From positions 1 to 49,067 of the forward strand of contig NZ_JARQTO010000006.1 of NCBI RefSeq assembly GCF_029577735.1: a stretch of DNA of 49,067 nt, read 5' to 3'. The notes under the pieces are model-generated. The model was not told the DNA's origin. It did not search any database and worked only from the letters and a program-made list of their open reading frames with translations. Made by a program: the position numbers and the translations under genes. The stretch comes from Exercitatus varius. GTDB lineage: Bacteria; Pseudomonadota; Gammaproteobacteria; Enterobacterales; Pasteurellaceae. Positions 34,949-45,139 of this stretch are shown piece by piece. Numbering within the stretch: the stretch's first letter is position 1; each line of letters starts with the position of its first letter.

Positions 34949-37900
34949 ATGAACAAATATTGCTATCGGGTTATTTTTAGTCGCAAAAAACAACGTTTCG
35001 TGGTCACTTCCGAATTATCAAAAAGCGCCGCTGCTTCTTCCGTCTCGAAAAAAACTAATGAAAATTCGACCGCACTTTTCGTCTTTAGAGGGTGGCAAAA
35101 CGGATTAAACGCCGGTTTAAGTGCGGTCAATTTCGCCTTGTTTTTGGCACTGGGTTTTGTGTTTATGAGCGAAGCGCAGGCAGAGGATTTAGCTATTCGC
35201 GCCGACAAATCCGCGCCCGGTAACCAACAGGCCACCGTTTTGCAAACTGCCAATGGTTTGCCGCAGGTGAACATTCAAACGCCGAGTGCCGGCGGAGTGT
35301 CGCGTAATGTGTATTCGCAATTGGATGTAGCGGAAAAAGGGGCGGTTTTCAATAACGCCCGCAAAGCCGTGCAGACTCAATTGGCGGGTTGGGTGCAGGG
35401 CAATCCGAATCTAGCGACGGGTGAAGCCAAAGTCATTTTGAACGAAGTAAACTCCAATCAGCCGAGCCACCTGAAAGGATATATGGAAGTGGCGGGGCAA
35501 AAGGCGGATGTGATTATCGCCAATCCGTCCGGCATTCATTGTGACGGTTGCGGTGTGATTAACGCGGGCAGAGCCGGCTTCACCACCGGCAAGCCGGAGC
35601 TGGAAGATGGGAACTTGAAGGGTTTTAACGTTCAAACGGGCAAAGTGACGGTATCCGGCAAAGGCATGGACACTTCAAGAGCGGATTATACGGATATTAT
35701 AGCCAAAGAAGTGGAAGTAAAAGGCGGTGTGTGGGCGCAGGAATTGAAAATTACCACCGGACAAAATCGGGTAAGTAGCAGCCACGACGACGTGGTATAC
35801 GTGGGCGATAAAAACGCGGAAAAAAACAGTGAAAAAATCGACCGCACTTTTAACCCGCGTTATGCGGTGGATGTCAGCGAACTGGGTGGCATGTACGCGG
35901 GCAAAATCCGCCTGGTGGATAATGACAACGGGTTGGGCGTGCGCAACGCGGGACATATCGGCGCAACGGCGGGCGAGGTGAAAATCGATAGTCGCGGACA
36001 GATTGTCAATCGAGGCACCATCAACAGTCCTCATGATGTGAGTTTAAGCGCGCAAAAAGATATTGATAACTCGGGCAATATTGAAAGCAAACGGGGCAAT
36101 GTTCAACTCGGCAGCAGTCAAAGCGTTCGACAAAGTGGTTCTATCATCGCGCGTCAGGGCGATACGGATATTCGCATCAAAGGTAAATTGAATCAGTCGG
36201 GCGAGACGGTTTCGGGCGGTAAAATCCGAATCCAAGCGCAAAGCGTACAGGCGGAACGATCCGCGTTATTGGCGGCGGGTGTCGAGGTGACGGAATCGGC
36301 ACAAGGCGTCACGAGAACGTTGTCTTTGCAAGGTAATAACAGCAAGGATTTAGTGATTGACGCCGAAGGGCAAATCGTCTTAAACGGTAAAAATGTTGCC
36401 GCCGGAAATATGTCGGTAGCAGGCGCTCAGATAGATTTAAACCACAGCCAAACTGCGGCGAATAATATTGACGCTTCCGCCCGTCAAGGAGATATTCAGG
36501 CGAATCGAGCCAACTTGACCGCACGGGAGAGTCTAACATTCGCCACGCCGAAAACCTTATCTGCCCAATACAGTCAGGTGACGGCAAAACAATTTGTTAC
36601 TCGACAACAGATTTTTGATGTCGAACAAGGTGTTTGGCAGCAAACGGGCAACGGCGATTTTAATCTTCGCGCACAACAAATTAAAAATAATCAGGGTGCA
36701 TTGATAACACAAGGGACGTTATTGACGGATGCGGATACAATTGAGAATCGTCGGGGCATGATTTATAGCCCGCGATTCTTAGCGAACGCACAAAAGTTGG
36801 ATAATGAAAACGGAGAGATTTATGCCGACGACATTCATCTGACTAACCAATATTTAGATAACCGAAAAGGGCGGATTTATGCTCGAACTTTTAATGCCTT
36901 CAGTCAAAATTTAGATAACCGGGAGGGTGTTCTTGCAGTAACGGATCTCGGATTAACCTCTTCGACTATTCAAAATCAGGCGGTAAGCGGAACAGGTTCA
37001 TTAATTAACGGCGCAAATCTGACTATTCATGTCGATACGCTAAATAACCAAAATACGAAAGCCACCCAATCCGTTCCGACGCAAGGCATTTTAGCCGGTA
37101 ACCTGACGATTCGGGCGAATCAACTGAATAATCAACAAGGCGGATTGTATGCGGAAGATAGCCTGAAGACAACGGTTGAGAACGCTTTGGGGAACACACA
37201 GGGAGAGATACTTTCCGCCAATTTGGTGGAAATTGCCAGCCGACAAGCGCGGTTGACGGTAGATAACTCGGAAGGGAAAATAGAAGCGGGAAATCGGTTA
37301 ACGCTGAAGGCTAAAACGCTGGCGCATGAAGGCAGTATCAACACCGGGGGGGATGCAGAGATCGCATTAAAGGACGATTTTACGCTCAACCGAGCGTTTG
37401 GTGTAAATGGAAATCTTACTTTCAGTACCGAAGGAAATTTGAAAAACAATACGGTTCTTCGGGTAGGGAATAAAGCGTCAATTTTCGCCGATGCTATTGA
37501 GAATGTTGCGAACGGCGAAATATCTGCGACGGATACCGAAATCACGGCGCAAAGCCTGCTTAACCGGGGATTGATTGACGGTTACAAAACCGTTTTAAAT
37601 GTTACCGAACTGGAAAATAAAGGTACCGGACGTATTTACGGCAATCATCTGGCGATTCAATCGCATCATCTGCGTAATCTGAATGAAACCGTATCTGGTA
37701 CTACTTCGGCAGGAACTATTGCGGCGCGGGAACGTTTGGATTTAGGTGTAGGCACCCTAACCAATTATAACCATTCATTGATATTAAGCCTGAATAAGCT
37801 TTATATCGGCGGTAAACTGGATGCTAATTATGAAGCGACGGGAAATGCGGCATTTATTGATAACGGTAGTGCCGATATCGAAGCGCTTGGTGACGGTGTT

Positions 37901-40900
37901 ATCAACACAACGCGTTTGTGGAATCATGATTTACATCTGGTTTTAGGCAAAAAATATGATTATGAATTCATTCAGCAATATCATTTGCTAAACAGCACGA
38001 CAGTGTATCGAACCGGGGTAGACGGCACTATGAACTGGAATAATGACAATCGCCATGATAAAAACGCCTACTTTGATTTTTATGATAAAAGCAAAAGCAG
38101 TATCGGTTCGCCGGACTGGATTCAGGAAGAATTTACCCGGGAAACCATTACGCCGACCATTGAACACCAGGAACCCGCCAGAATTTCCATCGGTGGCAAT
38201 CTGGATTTGCGCGGCGACGATTTAACCAATGAAGCGTCCCGTTTTGAAATCGGTCGGCGTTTAACGCTGGGTAATACGGATTTCGTATCGAACCGTCTTA
38301 ACTCGGATTTAACCGGTGCCGATGGCGTTCAACTGAAAAATATCGATATTGAAGACGATATTATCCGAATCGACCGCGGCATAGCAAAAACAATCGGGGC
38401 GGAAAGACATCGTTGCGGTCGGCACCATTGTTGGGGGCATTACGATCACGGCTCCGTTGTGCTGGATAGGGTTTTACCACCGCTTAAGTATTCATTCCGT
38501 TTTGTCAGCAATCCGATTGGTCAGGGCATCACGAACAGCGGTACCGATATTGCACAAAAAGCTTATGCTAATCAGGTCAGTCTGACCCAGTTGAAAGTCA
38601 ACTCGGTCAGCGGTACGCCGACCACGATTAAAACTTCACGGACGGATCTTAGTTTGCCGACGGCAAGCCTGTACCGGATCAACCCGAAGGCAGGGCAATA
38701 TCTGGTGGAAACCGATTCCCGTTTTACCGATCGCCGTCAATGGCTGAGTTCCGATTATATGCTGAATACCTTACGTACCCAAAATCTGCTGAAACGCTTG
38801 GGAGACGGTTATTACGAACAACGACTGGTGAACGAGCAAATCAACCAACTTACCGGACGCCGTTTCCTGGAAGGCTATAGTTCGGATTACGACCAGTATA
38901 AAGCGTTAATGGATAGCGGGATTCAGTACGCCCAACGATTCAATCTGATTCCTGGGGTAGCGTTAACGGAAGAGCAAATGCAAAATCTCACCTCGGATAT
39001 GGTGTGGCTGGTGAAAAAACGGGTCACCCTTGCCGACGGCACGCAAACCGAGGTATTGGCGCCGCAGGTGTATATTGTGGCGCGCAATACGGACGTAGAC
39101 AGTCAGGGCGCGGTGATTTCCGCCAATGACATTATTATCAACACGCAAGGTAATATCCAAAACGGCGGTATAATTGCCGGTCGGAACCTCACCGGCTTGG
39201 CGGCGAATAATATAGAAAACCTCGGCGGACGCTTACAGGGGCGGGATTTATATCTGTTTGCGAAGAACCGGCTGCTGAATGCGGGCGGAGAGCTGAGCGC
39301 CGGCAACAGCTTACTGGCGCAGGCGGATAATATTGTGCTTGAAAGCACCGTCACGGAAAGCGAGAAAGTGACGGCAACCCGCGATAAAGCGGGCTTCTCT
39401 CGACAGGAAATCGACCGGGTGGCAACGGTCAATGTCGGTGAAGATTCGGGCGGAAACGGTCATGCCGAGTTATTTGCGCGGGAAAATCTCAGCATTAAAG
39501 GGGCGAATATCAGTGTGACCGGCAATGCTGCTTTCACGGCGTTAAACCGCCTGAATCTGGGCGGGGTTAGCACGCAAAACCAAGAACATATCGTGCCGAA
39601 CGCGGATAATTACTATAAGCTGGAGCAAAGCCGGGAGGTTGGCAGTCAAATTAATGTCACGGGTGACAGCCGATTGGCGGGGAAAAGTGCGGTCGATTTA
39701 ACGGGAGTTTTTTTACACAACGAAGGCGCCCTGCAGATAGCCTCCGAAGGGGACATTCGTGTTCAGGCAAGTAGAAGCCTGGAACGAATAGCCAGCGGCT
39801 CGACCAGCAAATCGAAAGGCGAGTTAAGCAGCAGTCGAACCATTAAAAAACACGAACATGATTATGATTTAGCGCAGGGTTCGCAGTTGGATGCGGACCG
39901 TATTCAGATTTATTCCGCACAGGGCAATGTAACGATTGCGGGCAGCGATGTGGTGGCGGAAAACGACTTGGCGATATCAGGTAAAAATATTCTGATTCAG
40001 GAGGCGGAAAATGCGGTCTATGAAGAAAATTACGAACAAACCAAGAAATCGGGCTTATTAGGTTCAGGTGGAATAGGATTGACTATCGGACAACGCAAAA
40101 CCACGCTTGAAACCGACCAAACCAAATATTATGCAAGCGGTAGTCAGGTGGGTAGCTTAAACGGCGATGTAAGTCTTACCGCGGATAATCAATACCGCCA
40201 GCAAGCCAGTCAGGTAACGGCAGTGGATGGCGATGTGAATATCGCGGGTAAACAGGTAGACATTGTGGCGGCGGATGACCGATATGAAACCAATTACAAA
40301 CAGACTTATGAGCAAAAAGGATTGACAATATCCGTAACGGCACCGGTGATTTCGGCGATTCAGGCAACGGACAGTGCGTTAGAATCCATGTCCCAAATAG
40401 GTAAGAGCGAAAATAGACGTATTAATCTCATGGCGGGTGCGAATACGGCTTGGGATGCGGCTCGCGCAGCCGAAAGTATAGGAAGAGCTATCGCGCCGAC
40501 ACAGGCATTGCTTAACGGTGATATGAAGAATTCAGGTGTCGGTATATCGTTAACATACAGCCAGCAGAAAAACGTCGATAGCACGCATACGCAAGGTTCG
40601 ACGGCAACGGTGTCTAAAATCAATGCGGGCAAAGCGGTGAATATTGTTGCTAAAGGCGACGAACACGGTTCGGATATTCATATTAGCGGCGCAGACATCA
40701 GCGGCAAACAAGGCACCTATTTATCGGCGGATAATGATATTCTCATCAGTGCAGCGAAACAAAGCCATCAGGAGCGAAGTCAAAATAAATCCAACGGGTT
40801 TAATGCCGGCGTTTCCGTTACTTATGGACGGAACGGCTTTGCCATGGGCGTGACGGCAGGCGGTAACTACGGCAAGGGATACGGTAACGGTGACGAAGTG

Positions 40901-42784
40901 ACTTACGCATATAGCCATGTAGGTGATAGTGCTAGTCAAACCTTGTTACGGAGCGGACAAGATACTCATATCCAAGGAGCGCAAATTCAGGGCAAAGGAA
41001 TTAAAGTGAACGCTGAGAATCTGTGGATTGAAAGTTTGCAGGAAACCATGACCTATGAAGGCAAGCAACAGAATATGAGCGGACAAGTCACGGTGGGTTA
41101 CGGATTCTCCGCTTCAGGTAGCTATAATCGGTCTAAAACGGATGCGGATTATGCCAGTGTGGTGGAACAATCCGGGATTTATGCGGGAGATGAAGGTTAC
41201 CAAATCGACATCACGCATAATACGGATTTAAAAGGTGCCGTTATCACCTCGACGGACAATGCCGAGACGGCTGGGAAAAATATGTTGTCAACCGGCACCT
41301 TAAGTTATGCGGATATTCAAAATTACAGCAATTATGACGCGGAAGGATTTGGTTTAAGCGGTGGTTTTACTGTAGAGGGAGATTTTACGATTCCATTAGG
41401 CGGTCGATCAGACAATGGATCCAATACAGATAATATATCTTCAGCAACAGTTGAAACAGATAAAGATAAAAGGGTTGTTCAAACTATTGAGAATATGGGT
41501 GGACGCGAAATATCGAAGAATGTAAATAAACAAGATAAAAATGTGGTTGATAACGTACAGTTAAATGGTGTTGCAGGCATCTTTAGTCAAGGTAACTGGG
41601 GAATTGCAAAAGCATTATCCTCAGCGGTCTTAGGACAAGTTAGTGATAAAGGTAACCAAACCGGTATGACTAAAAGTAGCATTAATACAAAAAACATCAT
41701 TATTAGAGACGGAGATGAGCAGCGGAAATTAACCGGTTTAACTACGGAAGAAACGATATCTGAAATAGATAAGGAAAATACACATCGTACAGTAAATAAA
41801 GTAAATATAGAGGATATTAAATCCAAAATTGAAAGAGATTTAGATATAAGTCAGGATTTCGTCAATAACTTAAATCAAATAGGAGATAAACTCTATTATG
41901 AAGTCGAGAAAAAACAAAACAATATTGTGGTGAAATATAAGTCAGAAAGTTGTACGGATCCAAGTTGCTTACGCACTTTTGAATTGGATATGGACAAAAT
42001 TAAGAATAGAGAACTGACCAGCGAAGAAGCCCAGATTCTATCAAGAATGTATGTACACGGCATCTTCAATATGACAGATAAAGATCGGATGGAGGGCGGT
42101 ATTTTATACGGCGGTTCCGATACGCTAAACAATGCGTCGATACTGGTTCGTAAAGCGTATGCGGGCGTGGCGGAGGAATTAACTTATGCTGTCTTTGAAC
42201 GCATAAGAGCAGGGCTTGATCTTCCGATGATATTCGGCGCATCTAATGCCAGCCGGGATCAGGCGACGATTTGGGATAAGTTAAATCAATACAATCAGGC
42301 AAACCCTGTCGATCAAGTTGATTTGAACCATGTTGCGCACAGTCTCGGCGTATCCGGTACGAAAAATGCGATGAACTGGGCGAATTCACAGGATATGAAC
42401 TTTACTCATCTGAATGCCAATCTAACGGCACTTGGTACGTCTTATCCGATAAACAGCGATATTGAAACCGGTTATTTCGATGCGGCAGCCGGGTTATTCG
42501 GAAAAACAAAATTGGATTATTCGATTGCCCCGAGAGATTGCATTGGAACCTGTTTATTAATCGGCAGAACGGCTTCAACGGCGGAAAATACAAAGATTGG
42601 GCAACCTCTTATTGATTTATTAACTCATCATGTTTCTTATGTTAAAGATATGACAGCGTTTAAGTTTTATAATCAATATTTATCTCCTGAAGAATATAAT
42701 TTTAGATTGAATAATCTGAAACAGATTTGGAGTGTTGATGATTATAACGGACCTAAATTTAATACATTAGAGAGTGATAGGTAG
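34949..42784 (+). CDS. TpsA: CdiA/filamentous-hemagglutinin-like exoprotein with lipase-like C-terminal effector
   Basis: 2611 residues from ATG 34949 (AAGGG upstream). An extended signal peptide (ESPR, MNKYCYRVIFSRKKQRF) plus hydrophobic core ends near AQA-78. The TPS domain (about 80-215) has NPNL and NPSGIHCDGCG (Cys198/Cys201). Long FHA-type repeats follow, and an unusual Cys/His patch HRCGRHHCWGHYDHG lies at 1154-1168. The pretoxin region 'INTKNIIIRDG' lies near 2245; no VENN motif is present. The effector (about 2370-2611) has AHSLG with Ser2465, a later 'LGTSYP' strand, Asp2530 (APRDCIG) and His2560/2561 (LLTHHVSY). This is the order of a class-3-like lipase triad. Two USS lie in the signal region. 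Contact-dependent inhibition is inferred, not shown. Confidence 0.88.
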   Translation: MNKYCYRVIFSRKKQRFVVTSELSKSAAASSVSKKTNENSTALFVFRGWQNGLNAGLSAVNFALFLALGFVFMSEAQAEDLAIRADKSAPGNQQATVLQTANGLPQVNIQTPSAGGVSRNVYSQLDVAEKGAVFNNARKAVQTQLAGWVQGNPNLATGEAKVILNEVNSNQPSHLKGYMEVAGQKADVIIANPSGIHCDGCGVINAGRAGFTTGKPELEDGNLKGFNVQTGKVTVSGKGMDTSRADYTDIIAKEVEVKGGVWAQELKITTGQNRVSSSHDDVVYVGDKNAEKNSEKIDRTFNPRYAVDVSELGGMYAGKIRLVDNDNGLGVRNAGHIGATAGEVKIDSRGQIVNRGTINSPHDVSLSAQKDIDNSGNIESKRGNVQLGSSQSVRQSGSIIARQGDTDIRIKGKLNQSGETVSGGKIRIQAQSVQAERSALLAAGVEVTESAQGVTRTLSLQGNNSKDLVIDAEGQIVLNGKNVAAGNMSVAGAQIDLNHSQTAANNIDASARQGDIQANRANLTARESLTFATPKTLSAQYSQVTAKQFVTRQQIFDVEQGVWQQTGNGDFNLRAQQIKNNQGALITQGTLLTDADTIENRRGMIYSPRFLANAQKLDNENGEIYADDIHLTNQYLDNRKGRIYARTFNAFSQNLDNREGVLAVTDLGLTSSTIQNQAVSGTGSLINGANLTIHVDTLNNQNTKATQSVPTQGILAGNLTIRANQLNNQQGGLYAEDSLKTTVENALGNTQGEILSANLVEIASRQARLTVDNSEGKIEAGNRLTLKAKTLAHEGSINTGGDAEIALKDDFTLNRAFGVNGNLTFSTEGNLKNNTVLRVGNKASIFADAIENVANGEISATDTEITAQSLLNRGLIDGYKTVLNVTELENKGTGRIYGNHLAIQSHHLRNLNETVSGTTSAGTIAARERLDLGVGTLTNYNHSLILSLNKLYIGGKLDANYEATGNAAFIDNGSADIEALGDGVINTTRLWNHDLHLVLGKKYDYEFIQQYHLLNSTTVYRTGVDGTMNWNNDNRHDKNAYFDFYDKSKSSIGSPDWIQEEFTRETITPTIEHQEPARISIGGNLDLRGDDLTNEASRFEIGRRLTLGNTDFVSNRLNSDLTGADGVQLKNIDIEDDIIRIDRGIAKTIGAERHRCGRHHCWGHYDHGSVVLDRVLPPLKYSFRFVSNPIGQGITNSGTDIAQKAYANQVSLTQLKVNSVSGTPTTIKTSRTDLSLPTASLYRINPKAGQYLVETDSRFTDRRQWLSSDYMLNTLRTQNLLKRLGDGYYEQRLVNEQINQLTGRRFLEGYSSDYDQYKALMDSGIQYAQRFNLIPGVALTEEQMQNLTSDMVWLVKKRVTLADGTQTEVLAPQVYIVARNTDVDSQGAVISANDIIINTQGNIQNGGIIAGRNLTGLAANNIENLGGRLQGRDLYLFAKNRLLNAGGELSAGNSLLAQADNIVLESTVTESEKVTATRDKAGFSRQEIDRVATVNVGEDSGGNGHAELFARENLSIKGANISVTGNAAFTALNRLNLGGVSTQNQEHIVPNADNYYKLEQSREVGSQINVTGDSRLAGKSAVDLTGVFLHNEGALQIASEGDIRVQASRSLERIASGSTSKSKGELSSSRTIKKHEHDYDLAQGSQLDADRIQIYSAQGNVTIAGSDVVAENDLAISGKNILIQEAENAVYEENYEQTKKSGLLGSGGIGLTIGQRKTTLETDQTKYYASGSQVGSLNGDVSLTADNQYRQQASQVTAVDGDVNIAGKQVDIVAADDRYETNYKQTYEQKGLTISVTAPVISAIQATDSALESMSQIGKSENRRINLMAGANTAWDAARAAESIGRAIAPTQALLNGDMKNSGVGISLTYSQQKNVDSTHTQGSTATVSKINAGKAVNIVAKGDEHGSDIHISGADISGKQGTYLSADNDILISAAKQSHQERSQNKSNGFNAGVSVTYGRNGFAMGVTAGGNYGKGYGNGDEVTYAYSHVGDSASQTLLRSGQDTHIQGAQIQGKGIKVNAENLWIESLQETMTYEGKQQNMSGQVTVGYGFSASGSYNRSKTDADYASVVEQSGIYAGDEGYQIDITHNTDLKGAVITSTDNAETAGKNMLSTGTLSYADIQNYSNYDAEGFGLSGGFTVEGDFTIPLGGRSDNGSNTDNISSATVETDKDKRVVQTIENMGGREISKNVNKQDKNVVDNVQLNGVAGIFSQGNWGIAKALSSAVLGQVSDKGNQTGMTKSSINTKNIIIRDGDEQRKLTGLTTEETISEIDKENTHRTVNKVNIEDIKSKIERDLDISQDFVNNLNQIGDKLYYEVEKKQNNIVVKYKSESCTDPSCLRTFELDMDKIKNRELTSEEAQILSRMYVHGIFNMTDKDRMEGGILYGGSDTLNNASILVRKAYAGVAEELTYAVFERIRAGLDLPMIFGASNASRDQATIWDKLNQYNQANPVDQVDLNHVAHSLGVSGTKNAMNWANSQDMNFTHLNANLTALGTSYPINSDIETGYFDAAAGLFGKTKLDYSIAPRDCIGTCLLIGRTASTAENTKIGQPLIDLLTHHVSYVKDMTAFKFYNQYLSPEEYNFRLNNLKQIWSVDDYNGPKFNTLESDR

Positions 42785-42792
42785 GTGAATTT

Positions 42793-43113
42793 ATGAGAAT
42801 TATATTAATTATTTTTTCTGAATTTATAATTGCTTCATGTTCTACTTATTATCAATTGCATTCTTTAGGTGGTTTATCATCTATGCCATCAAGAAATGCC
42901 TGGGTAAGGAATGGGCAATATATTAGTTTTTATGAAATGAAATTATGTAGGGAATATGCAGATAGTTATAAAAATGTAAATGATTATACTCTAAGTTCTA
43001 AAATATATTTTGATTGTATTTATCAAAAAGGTTATAGGTTTAAACCGGAAGTGGGATATTGTTCATACTGGAAAGATACTTATATTTGTAAAAATGCTAG
43101 TAAGTACAAATAA
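42793..43113 (+). CDS. Small lipoprotein, probable immunity to the CdiA lipase-like effector
   Basis: 106 residues, 8 bp after the tpsA stop. The N-terminal signal ends in IASC (lipid Cys16), so the mature protein is membrane-anchored facing the periplasm. The C-terminal signature is DCIYQKGYRFKPEVGYCSYWKDTYIC: Cys pairs around a GYRFKP core. Four similar genes follow within 4 kb, each behind a matching effector fragment. Much more AT-rich than tpsA. I know no characterised family for it; the immunity role rests on position and on the parallel with lipoprotein immunities of phospholipase effectors. Confidence 0.75.
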   Translation: MRIILIIFSEFIIASCSTYYQLHSLGGLSSMPSRNAWVRNGQYISFYEMKLCREYADSYKNVNDYTLSSKIYFDCIYQKGYRFKPEVGYCSYWKDTYICKNASKYK

Positions 43114-43144
43114 TCTATAATTTTATTTATAGCTGTTGAGAATT

Positions 43145-43200
43145 TACAAAAGGTTTCTTCAAAAACAAAATTGGATTACTCGATTGTACCGAGAGATTGC
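43145..43200 (+). pseudogene. Short effector remnant before the second lipoprotein
   Basis: About 55 bp (AAAAACAAAATTGGATTACT onward) repeat the tpsA segment coding KTKLDYSIAPRDCIGT at about 42500-42550, including the putative catalytic Asp. The copy reads KTKLDYSIVPRDCIGTN. It shows that the next lipoprotein once followed its own effector tail. Confidence 0.75.
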
Positions 43201-43213
43201 ATTGGAACTAATT

Positions 43214-43570
43214 ATGAAAAGGTTTATACTTTTATTCTGTTTATTTGGTTGTAGTTCTATTTATCAAGTGAGATATATGGATACATCTTTTGGTGGAGAA
43301 AAGAAACAATGGGTAAATTCAAATTATTCTTTTAATGATTTTTCTATTTGTAAAGAAAATGCTAAAAATATTTTGACAGCTAAAGAGAAAGAGATTTTGG
43401 GTGATATTAGATCTCCTAAAGATAGTTTTGAACCTGTAATAGAAAAATTCTCACCTGTATATTATGATTGTTTATATAAAAAAGGATATAGATTTAGACC
43501 TGAAATAGGATATTGTTCTTACTGGAAGGATAAATATGTTTGCAGAAATAGGAATAAATATTCCAGATAG
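43214..43570 (+). CDS. Second lipoprotein of the immunity family (orphan)
   Basis: 118 residues from ATG 43214 (MKRFILLFCLFGC, lipid Cys13). An earlier frame from 43136 only reads through the effector remnant. It shares the YDCLYKKGYRFRPEIGYC signature with its neighbours but differs in the N-terminal half. Probably a spare or former immunity gene against an effector no longer present. Confidence 0.75.
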   Translation: MKRFILLFCLFGCSSIYQVRYMDTSFGGEKKQWVNSNYSFNDFSICKENAKNILTAKEKEILGDIRSPKDSFEPVIEKFSPVYYDCLYKKGYRFRPEIGYCSYWKDKYVCRNRNKYSR

Positions 43571-43610
43571 TTTTTCTTTTACAAGCCTATTTAAACATTA
43601 TTTATAAATT

Positions 43611-43668
43611 AAAGCGCAATCAACTTTTAAAAGTTTTTTAAATTAAAAATTGAAAGTTGATTGCGTTT
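43611..43668. terminator. USS-like inverted repeat at a cassette border
   Basis: AAAGCGCAATCAACTTT and AAAGTTGATTGCGTTT: about 15-bp arms. The sequence looks like a decayed USS (AAAGTGCGGTCAA with changes). The next effector fragment starts just after it. Confidence 0.65.
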
Positions 43669-43689
43669 CTATTCCAGATTATTCTCCGG

Positions 43690-44823
43690 AATAAAGGACG
43701 GGATTCCGGCATCACGACAAGTGCGGTCAATACTAACAATATTTTAATCAAGGATGGTGAGAGTCAACATTGGTTATTCGGTGAAAGCTCGGAAGCAACC
43801 ATTCACAAACTGAATCGGGAAAATCTTCATCAAAGGGTCAATAAAACTGATGTGGAAAAGGTTAAATCGGATTTAGAACGGGATTTAGATGTGGCAACTG
43901 CGTTAGTGAAAAACATCTCGGATTCCGGTGACGAACTTTATTACAATGCGGAAAAGAATGAAGACTCCAGTTTTATCGTGAGTAAAAAGACGTCGGATTG
44001 CGAACATATTTCCTGTTTAGATATAGAAAACGATAATTCACCGCAATTAAAAGCGTTAATTTACAGTGATGATATTTTAACGGAAGAACAAGCTAAGCTG
44101 TTGAGTAAGATTTCCATAGCCGGCATGCTTAATTTTACGCGAGAAGAGAAAGTGGCAAGTGCCATTTTATATGGTGACGACTTAGCTTCTTTAGATGATT
44201 TGGGCGTTATTCTGAACAGAGGTAATGCGGGGTATTGGAATGAATTTCTGTATGCCGGTTTTGAACGGTTCAGAGCATGGGTGAATATGCCGATGGTTTT
44301 TGGTGCTTCTAATGCCACGAAAGACCATGCACAAATTGTGAAGAAACTAGATGAATATAACGCCTACGCCGCCGCAAACGGCAAACCGCAATATAAATTG
44401 CAGGATACGGCACATAGTCTGGGGGTATCGGAGCATAAAAATATGCTGAATTGGTCTGAATATTTAAATCAGGATTACAAAAATACCGAAGTGGATTATT
44501 TGCATGCAGGGGGTTCTTACCCGTCGGAAGAGATTGACCATCAGGCAAAAGGCATCTTCAAGGACACAAACACTCGCTATATCGGCGTGGATGGTGACAA
44601 GGTTTATTCGGGTATATTGGGCGGTCATTTCATTGGGAATAATAAAAATGCAGTACCGAATAATGGTATTAGTGGTTTAGAGGCACATTCGGAGGCTAAT
44701 CAGAATATTAATAATTTAAAATTTGTTGATGATAAAGAAACCATTAAATATAAATCAAATATTTTAAATAAAACTCATAATAATGGCGTTAGACAATATA
44801 ATGTTATAGGGGAAAAACAATGA
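43690..44823 (+). pseudogene. Orphan CdiA C-terminal cassette 2, lipase-like
   Basis: Open frame of about 378 codons without a start codon or signal. It resumes homology to tpsA at its pretoxin (INTNNILIKDG versus INTKNIIIRDG) and continues to the effector: FGASNATKD, then TAHSLGVSEHKN with Ser codon at 44416. It then diverges to GVDGDKVYSGILGGHFIGNN and LEAHSEAN, still supplying Asp and His after the Ser. A canonical USS lies at its left edge (about 43721). The stop overlaps the next lipoprotein start as ATGA. Silent unless recombined onto a full tpsA; the frame is intact. Confidence 0.8.
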
Positions 44824-45119
44824 GAGTGATTTCTTTTTTGTTGTGTTTATTCTTATCAGGATGTATTGATTTATTAACTTACAGAGATAGTTATACTATT
44901 GATAAAATGGCTTATTGGGAGCATGTTTCTTCGAAAGAAATAGCATCATTGAAAGTTAGAAACGATTGCTTTGATAAAGTAAATAAAAATAATGAATTTA
45001 CACAAGATAGATATGGTAAATGTTTATATGAGAAAGGATATAGATTTAAGACTAATAATCTGCTTTATTGTTATCATCGAAAAGAAAAATGTGAAGTCTA
45101 TGATAAATATAGGAAATAA
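44820..45119 (+). CDS. Third lipoprotein of the immunity family
   Basis: 99 residues, MRVISFLLCLFLSGC (lipid Cys15), with the variant signature KCLYEKGYRFKTNNLLYCYHRKEKCEVYDKYRK. It overlaps cassette 2 by 4 bp (ATGA), giving translational coupling to that effector. The C-terminus differs from lipoproteins 1, 2 and 5 (YCYHRK in place of YCxYWK), in line with its different partner tail. Confidence 0.75.
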   Translation: MRVISFLLCLFLSGCIDLLTYRDSYTIDKMAYWEHVSSKEIASLKVRNDCFDKVNKNNEFTQDRYGKCLYEKGYRFKTNNLLYCYHRKEKCEVYDKYRK

Positions 45120-45139
45120 GTTAAAGGGGGTTTTATTGT

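Noticed and set aside
40043..40170. Glycine-rich stretch near 'SGLLGSGGIGLTIG' as a toxin or transmembrane entry domain
   Set aside because: It is a normal hemagglutinin repeat feature ('GLLGSGGIGLTIGQRKT') of FHA/CdiA proteins.
34949..42784. Many open frames of 60-140 codons antisense to tpsA
   Set aside because: Shadows of the large gene's codon pattern, without ribosome sites or motifs.
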